Made by a program: the position numbers and the translations under genes. Positions 8,625 through 16,563 of a DNA stretch of 32,422 nt are shown piece by piece; the stretch's first letter is position 1, and every line of letters begins with the position of its first letter. This DNA comes from GCA-2733415 sp049609325 (GTDB lineage: Bacteria > Bacteroidota > Bacteroidia > Flavobacteriales > Flavobacteriaceae), in the NCBI GenBank assembly GCA_049609325.1, contig JBMYYK010000025.1, positions 1 through 32,422 on the forward strand. The letters are read 5' to 3'. Below the pieces are notes generated by a model. It saw only the letters and a list, made by a program, of their open reading frames with translations. It was not told where the DNA came from and searched no databases.

Positions 8625-8654
8625 CAAATATACATTTGAATTCCTTTTTTTCAA
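8625..8654 (-). promoter_or_regulatory. Consensus promoter of pyrH-frr
   Basis: In gene direction it has TTG (8652-8654), a 19-nt spacer, then TATATTTG (8625-8632), an exact match to the Bacteroidota primary-sigma consensus TTG-N19-TAnnTTTG. The start codon at 8606 is 18 nt downstream. It decides the start of pyrH. Confidence 0.85.
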
Positions 8655-8695
8655 TAGATATGGTAAAAAATTGAGTGGATTTGTATTTGCTGCAT

Positions 8696-8727
8696 AAAAA
8701 AAGCTTCTCGGTTAAGAGAAGCTTTTT
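8696..8727 (-). terminator. Terminator of the rplM-rpsI-rpsB-tsf operon
   Basis: A 12-bp stem (8698-8709 with 8716-8727) around a 6-nt loop, with a seven-A run (8696-8702) giving U7 in the minus transcript, lies 25 nt beyond the tsf stop. It separates the ribosomal operon from the pyrH promoter. Confidence 0.88.
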
Positions 8728-8751
8728 GTGTTTGCGTTAAGTGAAATGTAC

Positions 8752-9717
8752 TTATGCTAATGATACTCTTTCAAAAGCAGTAACTTCAACTTCACCAAAC
8801 GTTTTTACGTATTCAGAAACGTTTTGTTTAGCATCTTTGATGAACTCTTGGTCTAATAAACATTGTTCTTTGTCAAGAGTTGTGTTGTCAGAGATGAAAC
8901 GCTCCATTTTTCCTGGAAGAATTCTATCCCAAATCTTTTCTGGTTTTCCTTCTGCAGTTAATTCAGCTTTAGCAGCTTCTTCTGCTTTTGCAAGAACTTC
9001 ATCAGTAATTTGAGACATAGAAATGTACTGAGGTACATTTTTAAGAGTTTTTCCTAAACGTCCTAATTCAATATTATCTTTTTCGATAACTGCAATTCTA
9101 GCTTCAGTTTCTGAAGCAACAAATGCAGGGTCAAAATCTTTGTAAGATAATGTTGTAGCTCCCATTGCAGCAGCTTGCATTGCTAAGTCTTTACCTAAAG
9201 TAGTTGCATTATCTACTTTTGCAGATAATCCTACGATAGAAGCAATTTTGTTTCCAGCGTGAATGTATGATCCAATGAAAGGTGCATTTAATTTTTTGAA
9301 TCCACCGATTTCAATTTTTTCCCCAATTACTCCAGTTTGCTCAGTTAACTTTTCAGCAACTGTCATTCCGTTAAAATCAGCAGCTAAAAAGCCTTCTTTA
9401 GTATCGAAGTTTAAAGCTAAGTTTGCTAATTCTTTTGCTAAGCTTACAAAAGTATCATTCTTGGCAACGAAATCTGTTTCACAGTTTAAAGAAATAACAA
9501 CACCAGAAGTAGCATCATCATTTACAACAGCTATAGCAGCTCCTTCAGAAGAATCTCTGTCGGCTCTTTTTGCAGCAACTTTTTGACCTTTTTTACGCAA
9601 TACTTCAATTGCTTTGTCAAAATCTCCTTCAGCTTCAACTAATGCCTTTTTACAGTCCATCATTCCAGCACCAGTAGCTTTTCTTAATTTATTTACTTCA
9701 GCAGCAGTAATTTTCAT
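8752..9717 (-). CDS. tsf: Translation elongation factor Ts
   Basis: The 321-aa protein is the nucleotide exchange factor of EF-Tu. The N-terminal UBA-like helix region (VNKLRKATGAGMMDCKKALVEAEGD) is followed by the conserved TDFVAKNDTF segment that contacts the EF-Tu nucleotide site, then two core subdomains and a C-terminal module. Length fits Bacteroidota EF-Ts. The ATG is at 9715-9717. It follows rpsB by 66 nt, across a strong hairpin without a U-tract, and ends in a clear terminator. Confidence 0.97.
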   Translation of the reverse strand: MKITAAEVNKLRKATGAGMMDCKKALVEAEGDFDKAIEVLRKKGQKVAAKRADRDSSEGAAIAVVNDDATSGVVISLNCETDFVAKNDTFVSLAKELANLALNFDTKEGFLAADFNGMTVAEKLTEQTGVIGEKIEIGGFKKLNAPFIGSYIHAGNKIASIVGLSAKVDNATTLGKDLAMQAAAMGATTLSYKDFDPAFVASETEARIAVIEKDNIELGRLGKTLKNVPQYISMSQITDEVLAKAEEAAKAELTAEGKPEKIWDRILPGKMERFISDNTTLDKEQCLLDQEFIKDAKQNVSEYVKTFGEVEVTAFERVSLA

Positions 9718-9737
9718 TGTGTTTGTGTTTTTATATT

Positions 9738-9772
9738 AAGTAGCCTAATTAATGGTTTAAATTAGGCTACTT
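9738..9772 (-). other. 13-bp hairpin between rpsB and tsf, no U-tract
   Basis: A perfect 13-bp inverted repeat (9738-9750 with 9760-9772) with a 9-nt loop occupies the rpsB-tsf spacer. The sequence after the stem in transcript direction is AATATAAAAA rather than a U-run, so it is more likely an RNA processing/stability element or weak attenuator than a full terminator. It could make S2 output exceed EF-Ts output. Confidence 0.6.
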
Positions 9773-9783
9773 TGATATTTTAA

Positions 9784-10557
9784 TTATTTGTCTTCAGCAG
9801 GTGTTTCTACTTTAACTTCTTCTTTAGCTTCAGCTTTAGGAGCGTCTTTTTTAGCTTCTTTTTCAGCTTTTCTATCAGATAATCCTTCAGCAACAGCTTC
9901 AGTTACATGAGTTAAAATTTTGTTGATTGATTTAGAAGCATCATCATTTGCTGGTATTACAAAATCAACCTGTCTTGGGTCTGAGTTTGTATCTACCATT
10001 GCAAAAATAGGAATGTTTAATTTTTGAGCTTCTTTGATAGCAATGTGCTCTCTTTTGATGTCAACAACAAAAAGTGCTCCAGGTAAACGAGTCATATCAG
10101 CAATAGAACCTAAGTTCTTTTCTAATTTAGCTCTTAAACGATCTACTTGTAAACGCTCTTTTTTAGATAAAGTATTGAAAGTACCGTCTTTCTTCATTCT
10201 ATCAATAGTAGCCATTTTCTTAATTGCTTTACGGATAGTTACGAAGTTAGTTAGCATACCTCCAGGCCATCTTTCTGTAATATAAGGCATGTTTACAGCA
10301 CCTGCTTTTTCTGCTACGATATCTTTTGCTTGTTTTTTGGTAGCTACGAATAAAATCTTTCTACCAGATGCTGCAATCTTTTTTAAAGCATTGTTTGCTT
10401 CGTCAATTTTAGCAGCAGTTTTGTATAAGTTAATGATGTGAATTCCGTTACGCTCCATATAAATGTATGGTGCCATGTTAGGATCCCACTTACGAGTCAT
10501 GTGTCCGAAATGTACACCTGCCTCAAGTAATTCTTTTACTTCTATGTTATTTGCCAT
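9784..10557 (-). CDS. rpsB: 30S ribosomal protein S2
   Basis: The 257-aa small-subunit protein begins NIEVKELLEAGVHFGHMTRKWDP, the S2 signature, and contains ERWPGGMLTNF and PGALFVVDIKREHIAIKEA. The last about 30 residues are a lysine/glutamate/alanine-rich tail, a common variable extension. The ATG is at 10555-10557. It is the third gene after rplM-rpsI with a 142-nt leader that carries several small inverted repeats and no clear promoter. Confidence 0.98.
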   Translation of the reverse strand: MANNIEVKELLEAGVHFGHMTRKWDPNMAPYIYMERNGIHIINLYKTAAKIDEANNALKKIAASGRKILFVATKKQAKDIVAEKAGAVNMPYITERWPGGMLTNFVTIRKAIKKMATIDRMKKDGTFNTLSKKERLQVDRLRAKLEKNLGSIADMTRLPGALFVVDIKREHIAIKEAQKLNIPIFAMVDTNSDPRQVDFVIPANDDASKSINKILTHVTEAVAEGLSDRKAEKEAKKDAPKAEAKEEVKVETPAEDK

Positions 10558-10699
10558 TTTTGTAATAGTTTACGTTCTTCGTTGTAGTAGCAATAATTAC
10601 ACGTAATTATTTAGATGCTAAACTAACCTTTGGTTGCCCAAAGCAACGACAACAATTGTTTTAAATTTTGATAATACTGAATATATCCAGTACGAAATA
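10558..10699 (-). other. Structured rpsI-rpsB spacer / rpsB leader
   Basis: The 142-nt region contains short inverted repeats: TAATTAC/GTAATTA with a 2-nt loop, CTTTGG/CCAAAG with a 4-nt loop overlapping an alternative GTTGC/GCAAC pairing, and TACTG/CAGTA just after the rpsI stop. The two mutually exclusive pairings could form a switch for S2 autoregulation, but this is inference. No TAnnTTTG box was found in rpsB direction. Confidence 0.35.
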
Positions 10700-11086
10700 T
10701 TAACGTTTTGAGAATTGGAATTTCTTACGAGCTTTTTTCTGTCCGAATTTCTTACGCTCTACCATTCTTGGATCTCTAGTTAATAACCCTTCTGGCTTTA
10801 AGACACCTCTGTTTTCGTCATTTAACTCACACATTGCGCGAGAAATTGCTAAACGTACGGCTTCTGCTTGACCAGTAATACCACCTCCGTAAACATTTAC
10901 TTTTACGTCAAAGTTTTCTGCGTTTTCAGTTAATACTAAAGGTTGCATAACTTTGTACTGTAATGTTCCTGTAGGGAAGTACGTGTTCATGTCTTTTTTG
11001 TTTACTGTAATTTTACCACTTCCTTCAGAAAGGTAAACTCTTGCTACAGCTGTTTTTCTACGTCCGATTTTGTGTATAACTTCCAT
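10700..11086 (-). CDS. rpsI: 30S ribosomal protein S9
   Basis: This 128-aa protein has the S9 pattern: IGRRKTAVARVYL near the N-terminus, GGGITGQAEAVRLAISRAM in the middle, and the basic tail ending QFSKR that reaches the P-site tRNA. Its ATG overlaps the rplM stop (TAATG, one shared base at 11086), so translation is coupled to L13. Confidence 0.98.
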   Translation of the reverse strand: MEVIHKIGRRKTAVARVYLSEGSGKITVNKKDMNTYFPTGTLQYKVMQPLVLTENAENFDVKVNVYGGGITGQAEAVRLAISRAMCELNDENRGVLKPEGLLTRDPRMVERKKFGQKKARKKFQFSKR

Positions 11087-11541
11087 TATAAGTAATCGTT
11101 AAGGTTAATAGTCTTAGGCTTTTGAGCTTCTTGATTGTGCTCTGCACCTGCATAGACTTTTAAATTACGGAATAAAGCAGCACCTAATTTGTTTTTAGGT
11201 AACATTCCTTTTACTGACTTTTCTACTAAACGAGTTGGGTCCTTTTCGAACATCTCTGTAGCAGTTAAAGATTTTTGACCTCCTGGGTAACCTGTGTGAC
11301 GGATGTAACTTTTGTCCGTCCATTTCTTACCTGATAAGATGATTTTTTCTGCATTGATAACAATTACGTTATCTCCACAATCAACATGAGGTGTGTAGTT
11401 AGGTTTGTATTTTCCTCTAATTAGTTTTGCAACTATAGAAGACATTCTACCTAACGTCTGACCTTCAGCATCAACTAAAACCCATTCCTTATTAACGGTG
11501 TTTTTGTTTGCTGAAATAGTTTTGTAGCTTAATGTATCCAC
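11086..11541 (-). CDS. rplM: 50S ribosomal protein L13
   Basis: The 151-aa large-subunit protein has EWVLVDAEGQTLGRMSSIVAK and VINAEKIILSGKKW, and the RHTGYPGG segment. The start codon is GTG at 11539-11541, giving MDTLSYKT, which fits the usual flavobacterial N-terminus; no suitable ATG exists nearby. It is the first gene of rplM-rpsI-rpsB-tsf, driven by a consensus promoter at 11590-11620, giving a leader of about 40 nt. Its stop overlaps the rpsI start. Confidence 0.98.
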   Translation of the reverse strand: MDTLSYKTISANKNTVNKEWVLVDAEGQTLGRMSSIVAKLIRGKYKPNYTPHVDCGDNVIVINAEKIILSGKKWTDKSYIRHTGYPGGQKSLTATEMFEKDPTRLVEKSVKGMLPKNKLGAALFRNLKVYAGAEHNQEAQKPKTINLNDYL

Positions 11542-11589
11542 ACTAATTCTTTTTTATTATTAAACATTCCTTACTCTCGAAAGAGTTTG

Positions 11590-11620
11590 CAAAAGTACGC
11601 TAAATTATTTAGTAAACAAA
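11590..11620 (-). promoter_or_regulatory. Consensus promoter of the rplM operon
   Basis: In gene direction it shows TTTG (11617-11620), a 19-nt spacer and TACTTTTG (11590-11597), an exact fit to the Bacteroidota -33/-7 consensus, as expected for a strong ribosomal protein promoter. Confidence 0.87.
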
Positions 11621-11724
11621 ACTCTTTGAAAATGAATTTTTTAAATTACATCGTATTGAATAACAAGATGCTGTAAAATCGATTAGAGATTTGTGGTTTG
11701 TTTTATAATTTATGTGTAATAACA

Positions 11725-11758
11725 AAAAAAAGAGCGTTTTATAAAACGCTCTTTTTTT
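11725..11758 (-). terminator. Terminator of the PiT transporter gene
   Basis: A 17-bp perfect palindrome centred between 11741 and 11742 combines a GAGCG core with A/T tracts on both sides. It lies 16 nt after the stop of the PiT gene and before the rplM promoter. The symmetry makes it a potential bidirectional terminator. Confidence 0.9.
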
Positions 11759-11774
11759 GTTTGTGAATTTAGAA

Positions 11775-14033
11775 TTATTGCTCTTTGTAAGCTTCTAATA
11801 AATTCATTGTTGCTTTAATTAAATCTTTAGTCTCTAAAAGAAGGCTGAAGTATAACGTAGTATTTTTTGGACTATCTTCTTCTGTTCTTGTTCTAGATAC
11901 TTGCTTTTTAATTTTTTCATTAACCTTTAATAACAATTCTTGTTTTTCGGCAATGATGTCATTAATTCTATCAAAATCACGTTCAGAAAAACTTGCTTTT
12001 ATTTTACCAAACAATGTATTTAACTGTTGTTCGGTTTCTTTCAAGTCTTTTATTTGATTGAAACGCAACTTTAAATGGTTGTTGTTAACGTGTTTATGAC
12101 TTGCTTTAGAAATGTATTCTAAAGATTGTGACATATCTTGTAGGTAACCCAATACATTAATATAAAAATCACTGGCTCCTACGCTTGACTCGTCTAAGTT
12201 TTTAATGAAATAAAAGATGTTGTCTTTTAACTCTTCTACTTCTTCATTTAATTTATTAACTCCTTTTTTACTTTTCTTTAAGCCGTCTAAGTTTTGTTTG
12301 GCCAAACTGTCAATAGTAGACGTGTATATTTTTGAAGTTCTACTCACTACGGCTCTAATGTTATCTGCACTTTCTTCAATAACACCTTGAATAGAGCTGC
12401 TTTCAGCTTTATTTATTGAGTCTTCTTCTTTTTCAGCTCTTGCTTTTTTACGATGAGCTAACATGTTTTTTGTTAAAAGTATAGCGGTTAACAATAATAA
12501 AATTGGCACCATTACTTTAACATTCCATGAGATTAGAAAGGCTACAACTGCTGCTGCGCAGAAGGCACTAATTGCAGTTAAAAACCATCCCCCAATAACA
12601 TTTAATACACCAGCAACACGGTAAACAGCACTTTCTGCTCCCCAAGCTCTATCGGCTAAAGATGTACCCATGGCAACCATAAAGGTAACATAAGTTGTAG
12701 ATAGTGGTAATTTATATGAAGTTGCTATTGATATTAAGATACCGGCTACCATTAAATTTACTGACGCTCTAACCATGTCAAATGCAGGTAACTCGTAAGT
12801 TTTATCTTTTGATAGTGTAATAACAGGTTTATCAAATTGGGCTTCAATTTTATTTGATACAGATGCTGGTGTTATAGCTGTAAATGTTCTTGACATTAAA
12901 ATAGCACCTCTTACAATACCTCTTGAAATAAAGTTAGGTTTAAAACGTTCTTTAGTTTCACCTTGGCTTGATAGATCTAAAGAGGTTTTTAATACTTCTT
13001 TAGATTTTGAAGATAACCATAGTGTAGTTACCATTATAATACTGGCTAAAAATAGCCATATTGTAGGAGTTGGTACTTTTTTACCTAAAGCGGTCATTGC
13101 AAATTCATTGGCTGCAACACCAGAACCACTCCATGCTTCAAATGATTGCCATCCAGCAATTGGTACACCAATAAAGTTCACTAAGTCATTTCCTGCAAAG
13201 GCAAGTGCTAATGAGAAAGTTCCTACAATAATGATTAATTTATAAATGTTCTGTTTGAAAAACTTCATGAACACATAAGAAAATGCAGTCCAGAATATGA
13301 AGAAGGCAGACACTAATTGCATCACATTTGCTTCTAAGAATTTTTTAATGGTCATACCATTAGTAAAATCAAAACTTTGTTTTGCAATGTCAGCTCCTTT
13401 AATACCTTTCATTAATATGAAATATACTAACGCGGTTAAGGCTACACCACCAAATAAAGCCCCTACCCAAATGTCTTTTTTCTCAAAATTAAATGATAAC
13501 AACACTCTAGATACATACTGTACTAAAGCTCCAACAGAAAATGCGACGACTACGGAGAGGAGAATCCCTCCAATAATTTGCTTAGCTTTTTCAGTATTGA
13601 TGTAGTTGAATAGTTCTGAATAGCTTTGCGCATCATCTGCACTTATTTTAATTAAAGCTATACAAACAGCAGCCCCTAATAAGTTAAATACAATTGAAAC
13701 CGTAGTAGAGGTGGGCATTCCTAAGGTATTGAAAACGTCTAGAAGTAAGATGTCTGTAATCATTACCGCCATGAAGATGATCATGATTTCACTAAACATA
13801 AAGTTACCCGGAACAAAAATTCCTTTTCGAGCAACCTCCATCATACCACTAGAAAATATGGCACCACATGCTATACCAATACTGGCAACAATCATGATGG
13901 TTTTGAATGACACTGCTTTAGAACCTATAGCAGAGTTTAAGAAGTTAACGGCGTCATTACTAACACCTACAACTAAATCGATTACCGCTAGTACACCTAG
14001 GGCAATCACCATTAAAAGATAAATATTATCCAT
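11775..14033 (-). CDS. PiT-family inorganic phosphate transporter with C-terminal PhoU-like domain
   Basis: The 752-aa protein is a low-affinity, ion-coupled phosphate permease. The two inverted PiT signatures are visible: GVSNDAVN at 23-30 and AGNDLVN at 280-286. Membrane helices fill residues 1-345 and 420-525; the 350-415 segment is a cytoplasmic loop. Residues about 530-752 form a soluble, helical, charged domain of about 220 aa, similar in size and heptad pattern to PhoU/DUF47 proteins, a likely built-in regulator. Its promoter has the same phased 11-bp array as pstS (14076-14132), so it is probably induced when phosphate is scarce, unusual for a low-affinity PiT. Confidence 0.93.
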   Translation of the reverse strand: MDNIYLLMVIALGVLAVIDLVVGVSNDAVNFLNSAIGSKAVSFKTIMIVASIGIACGAIFSSGMMEVARKGIFVPGNFMFSEIMIIFMAVMITDILLLDVFNTLGMPTSTTVSIVFNLLGAAVCIALIKISADDAQSYSELFNYINTEKAKQIIGGILLSVVVAFSVGALVQYVSRVLLSFNFEKKDIWVGALFGGVALTALVYFILMKGIKGADIAKQSFDFTNGMTIKKFLEANVMQLVSAFFIFWTAFSYVFMKFFKQNIYKLIIIVGTFSLALAFAGNDLVNFIGVPIAGWQSFEAWSGSGVAANEFAMTALGKKVPTPTIWLFLASIIMVTTLWLSSKSKEVLKTSLDLSSQGETKERFKPNFISRGIVRGAILMSRTFTAITPASVSNKIEAQFDKPVITLSKDKTYELPAFDMVRASVNLMVAGILISIATSYKLPLSTTYVTFMVAMGTSLADRAWGAESAVYRVAGVLNVIGGWFLTAISAFCAAAVVAFLISWNVKVMVPILLLLTAILLTKNMLAHRKKARAEKEEDSINKAESSSIQGVIEESADNIRAVVSRTSKIYTSTIDSLAKQNLDGLKKSKKGVNKLNEEVEELKDNIFYFIKNLDESSVGASDFYINVLGYLQDMSQSLEYISKASHKHVNNNHLKLRFNQIKDLKETEQQLNTLFGKIKASFSERDFDRINDIIAEKQELLLKVNEKIKKQVSRTRTEEDSPKNTTLYFSLLLETKDLIKATMNLLEAYKEQ

Positions 14034-14075
14034 AATTAAAACGTATTTATTGAAAGTAACGGCGCAAAATTACTT

Positions 14076-14132
14076 CAAATAAAAGTTTCCAATGTTACGG
14101 TAATGTTATCAATAGATAAATTAAATGCTAAA
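14076..14132 (-). promoter_or_regulatory. Pho-type promoter array of the PiT gene
   Basis: On the plus strand: -7 box CAAATAAA at 14076-14083, a 9-nt gap, then half-sites every 11 bp: TGTTACG (14093), TGTTATC (14104), GATAAAT (14115, degenerate), TGCTAAA (14126). In gene direction they read as TAACA-type direct repeats. Spacing equals that of the four other arrays in this window. Confidence 0.72.
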
Positions 14133-14156
14133 CCTCGCTTGTAATGTAGATGATTA

Positions 14157-14190
14157 ATCAGCCTTCATGTAAGATGTCATAAAGGCTGAT
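14157..14190 (-). terminator. Hairpin after phoU
   Basis: A 9-bp perfect stem (14157-14165 with 14182-14190, ATCAGCCTT/AAGGCTGAT) with a 16-nt loop lies just beyond the phoU stop. There is no U-tract in transcript direction, so it may be a weak terminator or an mRNA end stabiliser for the pst operon. Confidence 0.5.
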
Positions 14191-14197
14191 AGTAGTT

Positions 14198-14860
14198 TTA
14201 TTTTTTCTTTTTGTGCTTTAAAATATCAGCGTCAATGTAAAAAATAATTTCTTCCGCAATGTTTTTTATTAAATCGCCAACACGTTCCATTTTCTTTATA
14301 ACAGAGAATAAAATTAAGGCTTCAGCAGTTATTGCAGTATTTTTTTTGATGTGCTCTTCTAAGATTTGAAATGAGTCGTTATTGATTTGATCTAAAACTT
14401 TATCTTTCTTAAATACTTTTCGAGCTATTTTAGGGTTATTAGTGTCGTAAGCTTCAGTAATATTGTCTAACATACTAGCAATGGTGCTATACATTGTGTT
14501 AAATTGCGTTGCTTCAAGTAACTCAGGTGATATTTTTTGATCTTTATCTATAACATATTTTGAGAGGCTATACGCGTGGTCTGCAATGCGCTCAAGGTCA
14601 AAATTGATTTTGCGGATGGCCATGATAAACCTCAAATCGATTGCAACTGGATTGTAAAGCGCTAAAAATTTCTCACAGTTTTTTTCAATACGTAAGTCTA
14701 ATGCGTTTACACGAGTTTCAGTCAAAATCACTTCTTCTGCCAAATCACTGTCGTGTTGTATAAAGGCGTCTTTTGCTTTTTCTAACTGACTGGTGCAAAT
14801 TGCTAACATTTCGGCACCAGATTCATTTAATAAGTCTCTTTGGTATTTTGCGTTTGCCAT
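14198..14860 (-). CDS. phoU: Phosphate-signalling regulator PhoU
   Basis: PhoU connects Pst transport activity to the sensor kinase and represses the Pho response when phosphate is plentiful. The 220-aa sequence is all-helical with two repeats of the PhoU metal-binding type, for example FDLERIADHAYSLSKY and KKMERVGDLIKNIAEEI (E/D-rich E-R-x-x-D motifs). The ATG at 14858-14860 (MANAKYQRD) is chosen; the longer frame to 14884 would need a TTG start. It lies 33 nt after pstB as the last gene of the pst operon. Confidence 0.94.
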   Translation of the reverse strand: MANAKYQRDLLNESGAEMLAICTSQLEKAKDAFIQHDSDLAEEVILTETRVNALDLRIEKNCEKFLALYNPVAIDLRFIMAIRKINFDLERIADHAYSLSKYVIDKDQKISPELLEATQFNTMYSTIASMLDNITEAYDTNNPKIARKVFKKDKVLDQINNDSFQILEEHIKKNTAITAEALILFSVIKKMERVGDLIKNIAEEIIFYIDADILKHKKKK

Positions 14861-14893
14861 AATTTGTGTGTTTAGTGCGAACAATGAAGTTGC

Positions 14894-15706
14894 TTATCCG
14901 AAACGTCCTGTGATATAATTCTCAGTCTGTTGTTTCTCTGGGTTTGTGAAAATAGTTTTTGTTTTGTTGTATTCAATCAATTCACCTAAATAGAAAAAAG
15001 CGGTATAATCACTAATTCTACTTGCTTGCTGCATATTGTGAGTTACAATAACAATGGTGTATTTTTCCTTGAGTTTAAAAATTAGCTCCTCAACTTTTGC
15101 TGTAGATATAGGATCTAGTGCTGAAGTTGGCTCGTCCATTAAAATAATAGATGGTTGTACGGCCAATGTTCTTGCAATACACAAGCGTTGTTGTTGCCCA
15201 CCAGATAATGCAAAAGCAGATTTTTTTAAATCGTCTTTAACTTCATCCCATAGCGCAACTTGCTTTAAGCAATCAACAACACGCTCTTCGATTAATTTTT
15301 TATCGGTAATACCTTGAATTTTCAAGCCATAAGCTACATTGTCAAAAATTGACTTTGGAAATGGATTTGGTTTTTGAAATACCATACCAATTTCTTTACG
15401 TAGCTCTTCAACATTTACTTTTTTCTTGTAGATGTTGTTTCCGTTAACTTTAATTTTTCCTTCCATTTTAAACCCTTCTACATAATCATTCATTCTATTG
15501 AATAACCTTAAAAATGTAGATTTTCCACATCCAGATGGGCCAATGAAAGCGGTTACGGTATTTGGTTTGATGTTCATGTCAATACCTTTAATGGCATTAA
15601 AACTATCGTACCAAACTTTTACGTCTTTAATTTCTATTTTCGCCTTCTTTTTTAATGAAGGGTCTATTATAGTGTCTAGTGGAAGTTGTGTAGTTACTGT
15701 TTCCAT
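14894..15706 (-). CDS. pstB: Phosphate ABC transporter ATP-binding protein
   Basis: The 270-aa ATPase powers the Pst importer on the cytoplasmic face. Walker A GPSGCGKS is at 56-63, the signature LSGGQQQR at 167-174, Walker B IILMDEP at 187-193, and the Q-loop segment VFQKPNPFPKSI, typical of PstB, at 109-120. An N-terminal extension of about 22 residues precedes the domain. The start ATG at 15704-15706 lies 2 nt after the pstA stop, suggesting coupling. Confidence 0.98.
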   Translation of the reverse strand: METVTTQLPLDTIIDPSLKKKAKIEIKDVKVWYDSFNAIKGIDMNIKPNTVTAFIGPSGCGKSTFLRLFNRMNDYVEGFKMEGKIKVNGNNIYKKKVNVEELRKEIGMVFQKPNPFPKSIFDNVAYGLKIQGITDKKLIEERVVDCLKQVALWDEVKDDLKKSAFALSGGQQQRLCIARTLAVQPSIILMDEPTSALDPISTAKVEELIFKLKEKYTIVIVTHNMQQASRISDYTAFFYLGELIEYNKTKTIFTNPEKQQTENYITGRFG

Positions 15707-15708
15707 AG

Positions 15709-16563
15709 TTATTTAAGTTTCTTTTGCCATTTATTTCTAAAGTAAACGGCTATACCATTCATGATGAAGGTAATTAATAATAAAATGATAATTGCTGCAG
15801 CGGCATTTTCTATAAAGCCATGCTGTGGTCGTGAAATCCAGTTGAAAATCTGTATTGGAAGTACAGAAAATTCATCCATCGGACTTTCAGGAGCAAACGG
15901 TACATAAGCTAAAGCTCCAACAACAATTAAGGGCGCAGTTTCTCCAACTGCTCTTGATAAGGCAAGTATAACACCTGTTAAAATTCCTCCTGCTGATGCA
16001 GGAAGTACCTGATTCCATATGGTTTGCCATTTTGATGCGCCTAATGCATATGAGGCGTCTTTTATAGATTGCGGTACTGCTTTAATTGCTTCTCGAGTAG
16101 CAACAATAATAATGGGTAGTATTAGTAGTGAAAGCGTTAAACTTCCTGCAAGAACACTTGCGCCAAGTCCCATTACTCTTACAAATACTTCAAGTCCTAA
16201 TAATCCGTAAATAATAGAAGGTACTCCAGCTAGATTAGAGATATTAATTTCTAATATTCCAGATAAAGTGTTTTTGCTACTGTATTCTTCTAAATAGACA
16301 CCTGCGGCTACACCTACCGGAAATGCGATGAGTGTAGTTAAAAGCAAAATCCAAATGCTTCCCATTAATGCGGTGTAAATTCCGGCGCGTTCAGCTTTGC
16401 GTGAGGGTAAATTGGTAATGAAATCCCAATCAATTCGCATAATTCCATCTATAAGAATATCACCAATGAAAATGGCTAAAAGTATGAGTCCAAACAATGT
16501 GCAACCAATACCCCATACTTTAAAGATCTGATCTTTAAGTCTGTTTTTTTGAATGTTAGTCAT
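15709..16563 (-). CDS. pstA: Phosphate ABC transporter permease PstA
   Basis: The 284-aa inner-membrane permease has six predicted helices and the binding-protein-dependent transport signature in the cytoplasmic loop (EAIKAVPQSIKDASYALGASKWQTIW), the site where PstB docks. Its start overlaps the end of pstC by 8 bp, consistent with an obligate PstC-PstA heterodimer and coupled synthesis. Confidence 0.97.
   Translation of the reverse strand: MTNIQKNRLKDQIFKVWGIGCTLFGLILLAIFIGDILIDGIMRIDWDFITNLPSRKAERAGIYTALMGSIWILLLTTLIAFPVGVAAGVYLEEYSSKNTLSGILEINISNLAGVPSIIYGLLGLEVFVRVMGLGASVLAGSLTLSLLILPIIIVATREAIKAVPQSIKDASYALGASKWQTIWNQVLPASAGGILTGVILALSRAVGETAPLIVVGALAYVPFAPESPMDEFSVLPIQIFNWISRPQHGFIENAAAAIIILLLITFIMNGIAVYFRNKWQKKLK

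Noticed and set aside
14861..14884. TTG start for PhoU
   Set aside because: An ATG eight codons downstream gives a normal PhoU length and a clean spacer from pstB.
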